Positions 51,097 to 60,067 of a DNA stretch of 64,000 nucleotides are shown here, piece by piece; position 1 is the stretch's first letter; each line of letters starts with the position of its first letter. The notes below the pieces were generated by a model that had not been told where the DNA came from, did no database searches, and was given only the letters and a program-made list of their open reading frames with translations. A program made the translations under genes and the position numbers. The DNA is from Roseitranquillus sp963709765. Its GTDB lineage: Bacteria; Pseudomonadota; Alphaproteobacteria; Rhodobacterales; Rhodobacteraceae. The stretch lies in assembly GCA_963709765.1 (NCBI GenBank), contig CAVPXL010000015.1, positions 1-64,000 of the forward strand. Reading direction: 5' to 3'.

Positions 51097-53783
51097 TGCT
51101 GTCGTTCAACCTGCTACTGACGATCTGTCTGGGCTACGTGGTGTTTCTGTTCCTTGTCGCTTGGGCCGCGGAGCGTCTGGCGTCGCGGGGCCGCGCGCTC
51201 TGGCTGCGCTCGCCGGCGGTCTACACGCTGTCGCTCTCGATCTACTGCACCGCCTGGACGTTCTACGGAGCGGTCGGCTATGCGGCGCGCTCGGGGCTGG
51301 AATTCGTCACCATCTATCTTGGCCCGACGCTGGTGATGATCGGCTGGTGGGGGGTGCTGCGCAAGCTGGTGCGAATCGGGCGGACCCAGCGGATCACCTC
51401 GATCGCCGACCTGATCTCGTCGCGTTACGGCAAGTCGAACCTGCTGGGCGCTCTGGTCACGCTGCTCGCGGTGATCGGGGTGACGCCCTACATCGCGCTG
51501 CAATTGCAGTCGGTGACGCTGTCATTCTCCGTCTTCGCCGGCCCCGAGATGCCAGGGGCGTTCAGCGACAGCGCGGACCTGTCCGCCACGGCGCTCTGGG
51601 TGGCGGCGGGGCTCGCGCTCTTCACGGTGATCTTCGGCACCCGCAGGCTCGACGTGAACGAGCGCCATCACGGCATCGTCACGGCCATCGCGGTGGAGGC
51701 CGTGGTCAAGCTGGTGGCGCTGCTGGCGGTGGGGGCCTTCGTGGTCTGGGCCGTCGCCGGCGGACCGCGCGAGATCCTGGATCTGATCGATACGTCGGAC
51801 ATCGCGCGCCTGGAACTGCGACCCGGGCGCTGGATCGGGATCACGGTGCTCTCGGCCTGCGCGCTCGTTTCGTTGCCGCGCATGTTCCACGTGCTGGTGG
51901 TGGAGAACCCGGACGAGCGGCATCTGGCGACTGCCGCCTGGGCCTTTCCGCTCTACCTTTTCGCCATGAGCCTGTTCGTGGTGCCGATCGCCGTCGTGGG
52001 GCTGGCGCTGATGCCGGAAGGGGCGAACCCGGATCTTTTCGTGCTGACCGTGCCGCTGGAACTGGGGCAGGACGGGCTGGCGATGCTGGCCTTTCTGGGC
52101 GGTTTCTCCTCGGCGACCTCGATGGTGATCGTGGCGGCGATCGCGTTGGCGACGATGGTGTCGAACAATATCGTCCTGCCGCTCTGGCTGTCGTCACGCC
52201 AGGGCGGCACGATTGTTTCAGGCGACGTGCGCGAGGTCGTGCTGGCCTCGCGACGGCTGTCGATCGGGGCGGTGCTGGCCCTTGGCTATCTCTACTTCCG
52301 GCTCTCGGGGGGCGGCACCGCGCTGTCGGCAATCGGACTGATCTCGTTCACCGGTGTGGTGCAGGTGATCCCTGCGCTGCTTGGCGGGATCTTCTGGCGT
52401 GGCGCGACGCGGGCCGGCGCGGCGGCGGGGCTGCTGACCGGGTTCGCGGTCTGGCTCTACTGCCTCTTCCTGCCGAGCTTCGGAGACGGGGTGCTGTCGG
52501 CCGCGCTACTGGCCGAAGGGCCGTTCGGGCAGGACTGGCTGCGGCCTCAGGCGCTCTTCGGGATGGAGGGGGTGGATCCGGTGGTGCACGCGGTCTTCTG
52601 GAGCCTGTCGCTCAACGCGCTGGTTTTTCTGGCCCTGTCGCTCGTCACGTTTCCGCTGCCGCTCGAACGGCTGCAGGGAGCGGCCTTCGTCAACGCCTTT
52701 CGTACCGAAGGCACACGGGGCTGGAGCCACGGCGCGGCCGAGGCCGAGGACCTGCTGATGATGGCGCAGCGCATCCTTGGCCCGGCCGAGGCGCAGGCAC
52801 TTTTCCAGCGGGAGGTCGTCCGGCAGGGGCGCGCGGGCTTCCTTCCCGATCCGACGCCTGATTTCCTCGAGCGGCTGGAACGCGAGCTGGCCGGGTCGGT
52901 CGGCGCGGCGACAGCACACGCGATGCTGGGCCAGATCGTCGGCGGTTCCTCGGTCTCGGTCGAGGACCTGATGCGGGTGGCCGACGAGACCGCGCAAATC
53001 ATGGAATACTCCGCGCAGCTCGAGGCCAAGTCCGAAGAGCTGGCCCGTACGGCGCGGCAATTGCGCGACGCCAACGAGAAACTGACGGCGCTCAGCCACC
53101 AGAAGGACGCCTTCCTGAGCCAGATCAGCCACGAACTGCGCACGCCCATGACTTCGATCCGTGCCTTCAGCGAGATCCTGCGCGACAGCGAGGCGCTGCG
53201 TCCCGACGAGCGCGAGCGGTATTCGGGCATCATCCATGGCGAGGCCCTGCGGCTTACGCGGCTGCTCGACGATCTGCTCGATCTCAGCGTGCTGGAAAAC
53301 GGGCAGGTGACGCTCAACCACGAGCCCGGCAATCTGCGCGATGTGATCGACCGGGCGCTCTTGGCGGCCGGGCTGGAGGAGGGCGCGGACATCACCGTGC
53401 ACCGCGCCCGCGCGGCCGAGGACGTGCCGCTGATGACCGACACCGACCGGCTGGCGCAGGTGTTCATCAATCTCGCCACCAACGCGCGCAAGTATTGCGA
53501 CGCCGCCCGGCCCGAATTGCGGATCGTGGTGCGCGCGGCGGGCGGTCGTGTGTCGGTGGACTTCATCGACAATGGCAGTGGCATCCCGCGCGAGAGCCAG
53601 TCCGTGATCTTCGAGAAGTTTTCACGACTGTCCGATACGCGGGCGGCGGGCGGCGCCGGTCTCGGCCTCGCCATCTGCCGGGAGATCGTCACCAATCTCG
53701 GGGGGACGATCGGCTACCTGCCGGGCCAGGGCGGGGCGGCGTTCCGGGTGACGCTTCCGATCGGAAGGGCCGTCGCAGCCTGA
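51096..53783 (+). CDS. Sodium:solute symporter (SLC5)-histidine kinase fusion sensor
   Basis: An 895-residue protein. Residues 1 to about 500 form a multi-helix SLC5/SSS transporter (TFYGAVGYAARSGLEFVTIYLGP; ITSIADLISSRYGKSNLLG). A helical linker leads to the HisKA domain with phospho-accepting His679 in SQISHELRTPMTSIRAF, and a C-terminal ATPase domain with NLATNARKY, FIDNGSGIP and GGAGLGLAICREIV. The layout matches CbrA-type sensors, which couple uptake or sensing of a carbon/nitrogen source to phosphorelay. GTG 51093 is an alternative start. The cognate receiver is probably the one at 50474. Confidence 0.93.
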   Translation: MLSFNLLLTICLGYVVFLFLVAWAAERLASRGRALWLRSPAVYTLSLSIYCTAWTFYGAVGYAARSGLEFVTIYLGPTLVMIGWWGVLRKLVRIGRTQRITSIADLISSRYGKSNLLGALVTLLAVIGVTPYIALQLQSVTLSFSVFAGPEMPGAFSDSADLSATALWVAAGLALFTVIFGTRRLDVNERHHGIVTAIAVEAVVKLVALLAVGAFVVWAVAGGPREILDLIDTSDIARLELRPGRWIGITVLSACALVSLPRMFHVLVVENPDERHLATAAWAFPLYLFAMSLFVVPIAVVGLALMPEGANPDLFVLTVPLELGQDGLAMLAFLGGFSSATSMVIVAAIALATMVSNNIVLPLWLSSRQGGTIVSGDVREVVLASRRLSIGAVLALGYLYFRLSGGGTALSAIGLISFTGVVQVIPALLGGIFWRGATRAGAAAGLLTGFAVWLYCLFLPSFGDGVLSAALLAEGPFGQDWLRPQALFGMEGVDPVVHAVFWSLSLNALVFLALSLVTFPLPLERLQGAAFVNAFRTEGTRGWSHGAAEAEDLLMMAQRILGPAEAQALFQREVVRQGRAGFLPDPTPDFLERLERELAGSVGAATAHAMLGQIVGGSSVSVEDLMRVADETAQIMEYSAQLEAKSEELARTARQLRDANEKLTALSHQKDAFLSQISHELRTPMTSIRAFSEILRDSEALRPDERERYSGIIHGEALRLTRLLDDLLDLSVLENGQVTLNHEPGNLRDVIDRALLAAGLEEGADITVHRARAAEDVPLMTDTDRLAQVFINLATNARKYCDAARPELRIVVRAAGGRVSVDFIDNGSGIPRESQSVIFEKFSRLSDTRAAGGAGLGLAICREIVTNLGGTIGYLPGQGGAAFRVTLPIGRAVAA

Positions 53784-53843
53784 GCGCCATCAACGGCGCA
53801 TTAACCGGCATCTGTCAGATCGGTCGCGTCAGCCGGGGGAACC

Positions 53844-55040
53844 ATGACGGACATGATCAGCAGCGGCGCAATCAACCTGATGCGGAAGAAAGCGGGCGAA
53901 GGCCGTCCGCCGCCGGAATTCGGCATCATGAACCCTGTTCGCGGGTGGCGCGTGTCGGTGCCCAAGGCTGCCGACGAGGCGATGGATCTGGTCGCGACTG
54001 CGCTTGCCGTGACCGAGATGCGCCTTCTGCGCGACGAGCTGACCGAGGATCTGCCCCAAGGGGCGTTGATCGTGATGCTGGAAGGACCGGACCGTCAGTA
54101 TGGTCTGGCGATCTTCGACGCGAACATGATGGGCGGCCTGATCGAGGTCTCGACTTCCGGACGGGTGCAGCCGCGCCCGTCGCCGGTGCGCAAGGCGACG
54201 CGGACCGACGCGGTGATCTGCGCCGACTTCCTCGACAAGCTTTTCGAGATCTACGAGGCGACCGTGGCCGATCTCTCCGACGCGCCTCTGCTGTCCGGCT
54301 ACCGTTATGCCACGCCGCTGCTCGACCCCCGCCTGGTGGAAATGACGCTTCCCGAAGCGCCCTACCGGCAGTTCACGCTGACGATCGACTTCGGCAACGG
54401 CGCCAAGCAGGGTGAATTGCGCATCGCGATGCCGGCGGCCAGACGACCGAAGGCTGCGGCCGGAGAACGCGGTGACGGCGGGTTCCAGACCGCGCTGCGC
54501 GAGAATGTCCTCGGCGTGCGCGCGGATCTGAACGCGGTCCTGCATCGGGTTACGCTGCCGTTGCGCCAGGTGGCGTCGCTGGCGGTGGGCGATGTCATTC
54601 CCCTTCCGATCGAGGCCTTGTCAGGTGTCGTTCTCGAGACCAGAGGGTCCAGGAAGATCGCGCTGGCGCGCCTGGGTCAGTCGAACGGCTATCGTGCGCT
54701 GCGTCTGCGTGACGATATCGAAGAGGATGTGTATGCGACCGCAGGCGGCGACGCCGAATTCGCACCGGCCGGTCCGGCGCCCGCGCCGGCGGGGCTGCTA
54801 GATCTGGACGGTCCGGATCCGGCGAGCGGTTTCGGCGACATGTCTGGGCCGACCGACTTCGCGCCGGACCTCGGCGCGTTCGGCGAAGGCGACGAGGCGC
54901 CGAGCGACCTGACGGAAATGGGCGACCTGCCGGCGCTGGGCGAGTTGCCGGATATCGCCGATCTTTCGCCTCTGGGCGACTTGCCGGCTCTCGATGCGTT
55001 CCCGGAGGGCGATCTTCCGGAGCTGCCGCCGCTCGGCTGA
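53844..55040 (+). CDS. FliM/FliN-family protein with SpoA domain
   Basis: A 398-residue protein. The N-terminal two thirds resemble FliM-type middle domains (MRLLRDELTEDLPQGALIVMLEG). Residues about 230-305 form a SpoA (FliN/HrcQ) C-ring domain (VLHRVTLPLRQVASLAVGDVIPLP ... SGVVLETRGSRKIALARLGQSNGYRALRL). An acidic, proline-rich tail with repeated L-G-D-L-P units ends the protein. FliM parts form the rotor switch that binds CheY-P. No other flagellar gene is in the window. The orphan position is known for this protein in Rhodobacteraceae, but a flagellar role here is inferred. Confidence 0.75.
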   Translation: MTDMISSGAINLMRKKAGEGRPPPEFGIMNPVRGWRVSVPKAADEAMDLVATALAVTEMRLLRDELTEDLPQGALIVMLEGPDRQYGLAIFDANMMGGLIEVSTSGRVQPRPSPVRKATRTDAVICADFLDKLFEIYEATVADLSDAPLLSGYRYATPLLDPRLVEMTLPEAPYRQFTLTIDFGNGAKQGELRIAMPAARRPKAAAGERGDGGFQTALRENVLGVRADLNAVLHRVTLPLRQVASLAVGDVIPLPIEALSGVVLETRGSRKIALARLGQSNGYRALRLRDDIEEDVYATAGGDAEFAPAGPAPAPAGLLDLDGPDPASGFGDMSGPTDFAPDLGAFGEGDEAPSDLTEMGDLPALGELPDIADLSPLGDLPALDAFPEGDLPELPPLG

Positions 55041-55062
55041 CGGCTCGAGGCGGGAGGGTGAG

Positions 55063-55494
55063 TCAGCCCTCCGCCTTGCCCCGTGCTTCGATCTGCGGCC
55101 GCAAGCCGTCGAGGGGATAGCCCGCCTCGGCGGCGCGCCGCAGGATCTCGTCGGTGGGTCGTTCCCCGGCCTGTCCGAGGGCCCAGACGACGGTCGATCG
55201 CGTGCCCGAACGGCAATAGGCCAGCACCGGTCCGTCGGCTGCCCGGATAGCGCGGGACTGATCGCTCACGTTCGCTTCGCTCAGCGCCCCGTTATGGACC
55301 GGGTTCATCACGAAGCGGAGCCCCGCAGCCTCGGCCGCACGGCGCATCGCGTCGCTCGCGAGATCGGGTGTGACCTCTTCGTCGGGGCGGTTGCAGATGA
55401 GCGTCGAAAAGCCCTGCGCGCGCGCCTGCGGAAGCTCGTCAGGCGTGATTTGCGGGGCCACGGCGTAGCTGTCGGTCAGGTTCCTGATATCCAT
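55063..55494 (-). CDS. DUF442/TIGR01244-family phosphatase-like or sulfurtransferase protein
   Basis: A 143-residue protein with a dual-specificity-phosphatase-like fold. The signature loop is YCRSGTRS with nucleophile Cys94. YAVAPQITPDELPQARAQGFSTLICNRPDEE is the typical start. In many bacteria this domain is fused to the persulfide dioxygenase/hydrolase Blh that BigR controls. Here it stands alone and divergent from a SqrR/BigR-like regulator, which supports a role in sulfide or persulfide metabolism. Confidence 0.85.
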   Translation of the reverse strand: MDIRNLTDSYAVAPQITPDELPQARAQGFSTLICNRPDEEVTPDLASDAMRRAAEAAGLRFVMNPVHNGALSEANVSDQSRAIRAADGPVLAYCRSGTRSTVVWALGQAGERPTDEILRRAAEAGYPLDGLRPQIEARGKAEG

Positions 55495-55573
55495 GCGCCA
55501 AGTGATATGCGGGCTGCATCGCGGGGTCCAGCGTCGGCTTGTCAGTGCCGCCGCGAGGGGCTACGCAAAGCGC

Positions 55574-55906
55574 ATGACGCAGATGACGCTCATTCAGCAG
55601 GACGCCATGGCAGACGCCGCAGACGAAGCGGCGGGCGTGCTCCGGGGGCTGTCCAATCCGTCGCGGCTGTTGCTGCTTTGCCGATTGCTGGACGGAGAAC
55701 GCAGCGTGAGCGACCTCGTCGAGGAGTTGGGCCTGGGGCAGGCCTATGTCTCTCAGCAGCTTTCGCGTCTGCGCGGGGCGGGTCTGGTGGCGTGCCGTCG
55801 CGACGGGCGCAACATGTTCTACCGGCTGGCCGACGCCCGGCTCATCATCGTGATCGAGGCCCTGCATCGGGCCTTCTGTCCGCCGGTCACGCCCGGCCCG
55901 GGCTGA
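55574..55906 (+). CDS. ArsR-family regulator with SqrR/BigR-like cysteine pair
   Basis: A 110-residue winged-helix protein. The recognition region is ELGLGQAYVSQQLSRLRGAGLVACRRDGRNMFYRL. Cysteines are at 36 (LLLLCRLLDGE), 74 and 102 (RAFCPP). Cys36 and Cys102 are 66 residues apart and sit in the same contexts as Cys41/Cys107 of SqrR and the matching pair of BigR, which form a tetrasulfide bridge on persulfide exposure and release DNA. Metal-binding ArsR motifs (CxC) are absent. It is likely to repress itself and the divergent DUF442 gene. Confidence 0.85.
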   Translation: MTQMTLIQQDAMADAADEAAGVLRGLSNPSRLLLLCRLLDGERSVSDLVEELGLGQAYVSQQLSRLRGAGLVACRRDGRNMFYRLADARLIIVIEALHRAFCPPVTPGPG

Positions 55907-55931
55907 CCGGCTCGACCGACGTGGTCGCGCG

Positions 55932-56147
55932 TCAGGTCAGGATGACGCCCACAATCACCATCATCAGGCCCAGCAGAGAGACGAAGAGCGCAGCGAGGTT
56001 GAGTGCCACCGCGCGCTGAAGCCGCGCCCGCAGATCCGCGTCGGGCAGGTTCGCCCGCCGAGCGCGCAGGACGATCACGATGCACGACAGCACCCCCACC
56101 AGACCTGCGGCCGAAATCACCGCGCCCGTCCAGACCAGCCAATCCAT
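55932..56147 (-). CDS. Small two-helix membrane protein
   Basis: A 71-residue protein; ATG 56147. Two hydrophobic helices (WTGAVISAAGLVGVLSCIVIVL and ALNLAALFVSLLGLMMVIVGVIL) flank a charged stretch (RARRANLPDADLRARLQRA). It is common in Rhodobacteraceae beside the gapR gene, but its function is unknown. It is divergent from gapR across about 90 bp. Confidence 0.7.
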   Translation of the reverse strand: MDWLVWTGAVISAAGLVGVLSCIVIVLRARRANLPDADLRARLQRAVALNLAALFVSLLGLMMVIVGVILT

Positions 56148-56237
56148 CTCTCGCCCTCGCACGATGTTCCCGTTGCCGCCTTGCGGCAGGCTGGGGCCGG
56201 AGCTACCAACCGGCTCCGGATGCAGCAAGAGGCGAAC

Positions 56238-56507
56238 ATGAGCGAGATCATCGAGGACGGCCCGGCCGAGAGCTACCGCGTCACGGCGGAGGAATTGCGG
56301 CAGTTCATCGAGCGCTACGAGCGGCTCGAGGCGGAGAAGAAGGACATCGCCGACCAGCAGAAGGAGGTGATGGCCGAAGCCAAGGGGCGCGGCTACGACA
56401 CCAAGGTGATCCGCAAGGTCATTGCGCTGCGCAAGCGCGAGCCCGACGATATCGCCGAGGAAGAGGCGGTGCTCGACATGTACAAGCAGGCGCTTGGCAT
56501 GAGCTGA
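56238..56507 (+). CDS. gapR: GapR-family (DUF2312/UPF0335) DNA-binding protein
   Basis: An 89-residue helical protein. LRQFIERYERLEAEKKDIADQQKEVMAEAKGRGYDTKVIRKVIALRK is the signature of the family. In Caulobacter, GapR forms a tetramer clamp on overtwisted, AT-rich DNA and stimulates topoisomerases during replication. ATG 56238 is chosen for length agreement (family about 85-90) and lies after AAGAGGCGA. It is separated from the permease gene by 49 bp. Confidence 0.93.
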   Translation: MSEIIEDGPAESYRVTAEELRQFIERYERLEAEKKDIADQQKEVMAEAKGRGYDTKVIRKVIALRKREPDDIAEEEAVLDMYKQALGMS

Positions 56508-56556
56508 GGGCAGGGCGCGGTGGACATGATCCCGCCGATCGGGTAGCCCGACCGAC

Positions 56557-58218
56557 ATGACCGACAGAAATGCTCAGGCATCCATCCGGCGCCCCAGGGT
56601 TCACGCCCTCGACCGGTGGTCGCTCGGCGCGCTGGCGATTGCGGCGCTGGTGCTGATGCCGATCGCGGCCGTCGTCTGGCTGGCGGCAACGCCGGAGGAG
56701 AACGTCTGGCCGCACCTCGTCACGACGACCCTGCCGCGCTACCTGGGCAATACGCTGATCCTGATGGCGGCGGTGGGCGGTCTGTCGGCGCTGATCGGGA
56801 CGGCGACGGCGTGGCTGGTGACCATGTACCGGTTTCCGGGCCGGCGCTGGCTGCAATGGCTGTTGCTGCTGCCGCTGGCGGTGCCGGGTTACGTGGGCGC
56901 CTACGCCCTCGTCGATTTTCTCGAATATGCGGGCCCGGTCCAGACCGCGCTGCGCGGGCTCTTCGGCTGGGAATCGGCGCGTGACTACTGGTTCCCCGAG
57001 ATCCGCTCGCGCGGCTCGGCCATCGTGGTGCTGACAGCCGCTCTTTATCCGTATGTCTACCTGCTGTCGCGGGCCGCGTTCCGCGAGCAGTCGGGGTGCA
57101 GCTACGAGGTGGCCCGCGCGCTGGGCGCGGGTCCGTTGGCGCGGTTCTGGCGGGTGGGACTTCCTCTGGCGCGGCCGGCGATTGCCGCCGGCACGGCGAT
57201 CGTCATGATGGAAACCGTCAACGATTTCGGGACGGTGGACTATTTCGCCGTCCAGACGCTCACGACGGGGATCTTCAGCGTCTGGTTGCAAGCCTCGAAT
57301 GTGGGCGGCGCGGCGCAGATCGCCTGCGTGATCCTGGTGCTGATTCTGGCGCTTGTGGCGCTTGAAAAGCTCGGGCGCCGTCGCATCCGGTTCTATCGCC
57401 TGTCGCGGCAGGTGCGGCCGATGCAGCTTGTGCCGTTGGCTGGCTGGCGCGGCTGGCTGGCAACGCTGGCGTGCGCTTTGCCGATGTTGGTGGGGTTTGT
57501 CCTGCCGGTCGGAGTGCTGGTGGCGCATGCACTGGCGCGGCCCGAATTGTGGCTCGACCCGGGCCTGGCGGCGGCGTTGGTCAACACCGTGACCGTCGGC
57601 CTGATCGCTGCTGTGGTGACCGTCGCGGCCGGGCTTTTCATGGTCTACGGTGTGCGGATCAGCGGACGGACGCTGCCGGCGATGCTGTTGCCGGTGACGA
57701 CGATCGGTTATGCCGCGCCGGGCGCGGTTCTGGGCGTCGGCATCCTGATCCCGTTGGCGAAGCTCGATAACGCGGTCGCCGACGGCACGGTGGCACTTTT
57801 CGGAACCGATCCGGGGCTTTTGCTGACCGGCACGGCTGTCGCGATCATCTATGCCTATGCGGTCCGGTTCTTCGCCATCGCGCAGGGCGCGGCCGATGCC
57901 GCGATGGGGCGCGTGTCGCCCAGCCTGCCGATGGCCGCCCGTGCGCTGGGGCGCAGCGCCGCGGGCACTCTGAGGTCAGTCTATGTCCCGCTTATCCGCG
58001 GCTCGGTCGGAACGGCGCTGCTGCTGGTCTTTGTCGATTGCGTCAAGGAATTGCCGGCAACGCTCCTGCTGCGGCCCTTCAACTGGAACACGCTGGCGAC
58101 CCGCACCTACGAGCAGGCCTCGCTGGAGCGGATCGGCCATGCCGCCCCGGCGGCACTGGCCGTGGTCGCGGTGAGCCTCGCCGCTGTGTTGCTGCTGGCG
58201 CGCGCCAACCACCGCTGA
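56557..58218 (+). CDS. Ferric iron-type ABC transporter permease (fused, FbpB-like)
   Basis: A 553-residue inner-membrane protein with about 12 helices: two permease halves in one chain. The two EAA-type loops are EVARALGAGPLARFWRVGLPLARPA and MAARALGRSAAGTLRSVYVPLIRGS, followed by VDCVKELPATLLLRPFNWNTLA, typical of FbpB/SfuB permeases. No ATPase or binding protein lies next to it, so its partners must be encoded elsewhere. Confidence 0.92.
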   Translation: MTDRNAQASIRRPRVHALDRWSLGALAIAALVLMPIAAVVWLAATPEENVWPHLVTTTLPRYLGNTLILMAAVGGLSALIGTATAWLVTMYRFPGRRWLQWLLLLPLAVPGYVGAYALVDFLEYAGPVQTALRGLFGWESARDYWFPEIRSRGSAIVVLTAALYPYVYLLSRAAFREQSGCSYEVARALGAGPLARFWRVGLPLARPAIAAGTAIVMMETVNDFGTVDYFAVQTLTTGIFSVWLQASNVGGAAQIACVILVLILALVALEKLGRRRIRFYRLSRQVRPMQLVPLAGWRGWLATLACALPMLVGFVLPVGVLVAHALARPELWLDPGLAAALVNTVTVGLIAAVVTVAAGLFMVYGVRISGRTLPAMLLPVTTIGYAAPGAVLGVGILIPLAKLDNAVADGTVALFGTDPGLLLTGTAVAIIYAYAVRFFAIAQGAADAAMGRVSPSLPMAARALGRSAAGTLRSVYVPLIRGSVGTALLLVFVDCVKELPATLLLRPFNWNTLATRTYEQASLERIGHAAPAALAVVAVSLAAVLLLARANHR

Positions 58219-58259
58219 TCTTGCACGGACATGTCTTTGGCCATAAGGCTGGCAGCCGT

Positions 58260-58335
58260 GCCCCTATAGCTCAGCTGGTAGAGCATCTGATTTGTAATCA
58301 GAGGGTCGGGAGTTCGAGTCTCTCTGGGGGCACCA
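58260..58335 (+). tRNA. tRNA-Thr (anticodon UGU)
   Basis: A 76-nt cloverleaf with encoded CCA. The acceptor GCCCCTA pairs with TGGGGGC, the D arm reads GCTCAGCTGGTAGAGC, the anticodon stem-loop CTGATTTGTAATCAG has TGT in the loop, and the T arm contains GTTCGAGTC. Discriminator A. It follows the permease by 41 bp, and a gene-poor stretch begins right after it. Confidence 0.97.
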
Positions 58336-58860
58336 AGGCAATCAACAGCCTGGATTGCACATGACAGGGCTGACGAGCCGTGTCCCTGCGGCGTCGTGTT
58401 CGGATCGCCGCAATTTTCTGCCTTTCCTGACGGAGTGGGGGTCCGGAGCTGTCTCGGACGATGATTGCGATTGCTACTCTCCTTTGGAGCGCATGATCCG
58501 TGGCGCGCTGTTGCGACCCTTGGGGCAGTAGCCGCCGACTTCGAGGGGAAGCGGGTCGGGCTCTGACAAGCGCCTCAATGGACAGCACCATGCATTTCGG
58601 CTGGCGCGAAGCGTGAAGCAGACGATACGGGATAAGACGGTCTCGAACTCACGCCGCTCGTTTCCGTTTCGGATCCACATCTTGCGCCACTTTTGGGATC
58701 TAATGCCCGACCGTCTCTTTGCACTGGATTGTCAGTCTGCCGCCAGAATTGCTTTTCCACCCACGCCTGTTTCCAGTTTTATCTCTTGGGCGGATCAAGC
58801 TCGGAAAAAACCCGGGCCGAGCGCGACGGTCGTGTTCTCTTACGCGGCCAGGCGGTCGAG
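58336..58860. other. 525-bp stretch without a recognisable gene, 3' of tRNA-Thr
   Basis: No frame here looks coding: the short frames are not family-like and lack convincing ribosome sites. The sequence is visibly less GC-rich and more irregular than its neighbours (runs such as AAAAAACCC, GTTTTATCTC). It lies between a tRNA 3' end and a regulator-operon cassette, so it may be degraded integrated DNA. I saw no second copy of the tRNA 3' end to its right in the window. Confidence 0.5.
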
Positions 58861-59919
58861 TCATTTCGGGCAGGTTGCAAGTGTTTCGCGCATCATCAAG
58901 GTCGTTTCCAGCTGACGGCTGGAAGACGGAACGTCGCCTTTCACCATTCCGATCAACATGCGTGCCGCTTCGCGTCCCATCTCGCGGTGCGGGACGTGAA
59001 CGGTCGTCAATCTGGGACGCACGATGCGAGCGATGTCCAGATCGTCGAAGCCGGTGATCGACACGTCCTCAGGCACCCGCAGGCCCATCTCCCGGGCCAT
59101 GTCCAATGCGCCGATCGCCATCACATCATTGCCGCACATGATGGCGGTCGGGCGAGGGGACCCGGACATCAGGGTTCTGAACGCTGCGGCACCATTTTCG
59201 AACGAGTAGTCGGTTTCTACGATCCGGAGCGTTTCTGGCTCGATCCGGCGCCGAGACATGGCCGCAATCACGCCCTCGACGCGATTTCGGGCCCGGTCGT
59301 TGGTTGCCTGGGGGGCGGAGATGATACCAATCCGCCGGTGCCCCCGATCGATCACCTCGAGCGCAAGACCTTCCATCGCCTTGCGATTGTCGAATCCGAT
59401 CGACGCGCGTGAGGCGGATGCGTCGTATGCCCATGAAATCAAGTACGGAATACCGCGTTGATCCATGAAGGCATAGGCGTCCGCAGTTCGGTCATGCCCG
59501 ATCAGCAGCAGGCCGTCGGCGCCGCGGGCGGCCAGCGTGTGAATCTGTTCTTCTTCTATGTCCTGACGATAGAAGGAACTGGCGACAAGAAGCGTCACGC
59601 CGTTCCGGCCAAGCTCCTCCTGAAACGCCTGCAGCCCCCGGGCGAAGATCGAGTTCTCCATGGTGGGAATGATCGCGCCAATCGTATTCGTGCGCTTCGC
59701 GGCCAGAGCCCGTGCGCCGAAATTGGGTGAATATCCCAGGTCCTTCACAGCGTTGAGCACACGCTCGCGCGTTTTCTCCAAGACCTGCCCGGGAGAGTTC
59801 AGGCAGCGTGACACGGTCGCGCTCGAGACTCCGGCCAGTTTGGCGACGTCATCCAGCGTCGGGGGCGTCGTGTCGCGCGGGGCGCTCGATGATCGTTTTC
59901 GGTCTTGGTCGCTGGCCAA
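58861..59919 (-). CDS. LacI-family transcriptional regulator
   Basis: A 352-residue repressor. The TTG at 59919 is chosen: GAGGA lies 6 nt upstream and the length then fits the family. The helix-turn-helix is TLDDVAKLAGVSSATVSRCLN (about 22-42) with the hinge region near NFGARALAAKRT. The periplasmic-binding-protein-like effector domain follows (TIGAIIPTMENSIFARGLQAFQ ... IMCGNDVMAIGALDMARE ... SITGFDDLDIARIVRPRLTTV). It is divergent from the TRAP operon, with a palindromic operator between them. Confidence 0.93.
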   Translation of the reverse strand: MASDQDRKRSSSAPRDTTPPTLDDVAKLAGVSSATVSRCLNSPGQVLEKTRERVLNAVKDLGYSPNFGARALAAKRTNTIGAIIPTMENSIFARGLQAFQEELGRNGVTLLVASSFYRQDIEEEQIHTLAARGADGLLLIGHDRTADAYAFMDQRGIPYLISWAYDASASRASIGFDNRKAMEGLALEVIDRGHRRIGIISAPQATNDRARNRVEGVIAAMSRRRIEPETLRIVETDYSFENGAAAFRTLMSGSPRPTAIMCGNDVMAIGALDMAREMGLRVPEDVSITGFDDLDIARIVRPRLTTVHVPHREMGREAARMLIGMVKGDVPSSSRQLETTLMMRETLATCPK

Positions 59920-60013
59920 ATCTTCATCCTCGTAGCAAGGGCCCACATAGCACGGATTTTCAAAGCGCAAGATAATTGCGACCCGGAGGCTTAGATTTAC
60001 TTGCCGCACGCCA

Positions 60014-60027
60014 TGTAAGCGCTTACA
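60014..60027. promoter_or_regulatory. LacI-family operator (perfect 14-bp palindrome)
   Basis: TGTAAGCGCTTACA is a perfect palindrome with the central CG typical of LacI/GalR operators (consensus form nTGnAAnCGnTTnCAn-like). It lies 94 bp from the repressor start and 40 bp before the small membrane gene, where binding would block the TRAP promoter. Confidence 0.88.
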
Positions 60028-60067
60028 ACAGAATGAACGGATGATTCGACACAAGGGGGTCACATCC

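Noticed and set aside
53844..55040. Evidence for a flagellar gene cluster
   Set aside because: Only the FliM/FliN-like gene is present. The neighbours are unrelated, so no cluster is claimed.
58474..58760. Short minus-strand frames in the stretch after tRNA-Thr
   Set aside because: They have no good ribosome site, and cysteine/arginine-rich random-looking composition. I could not support any as a gene.
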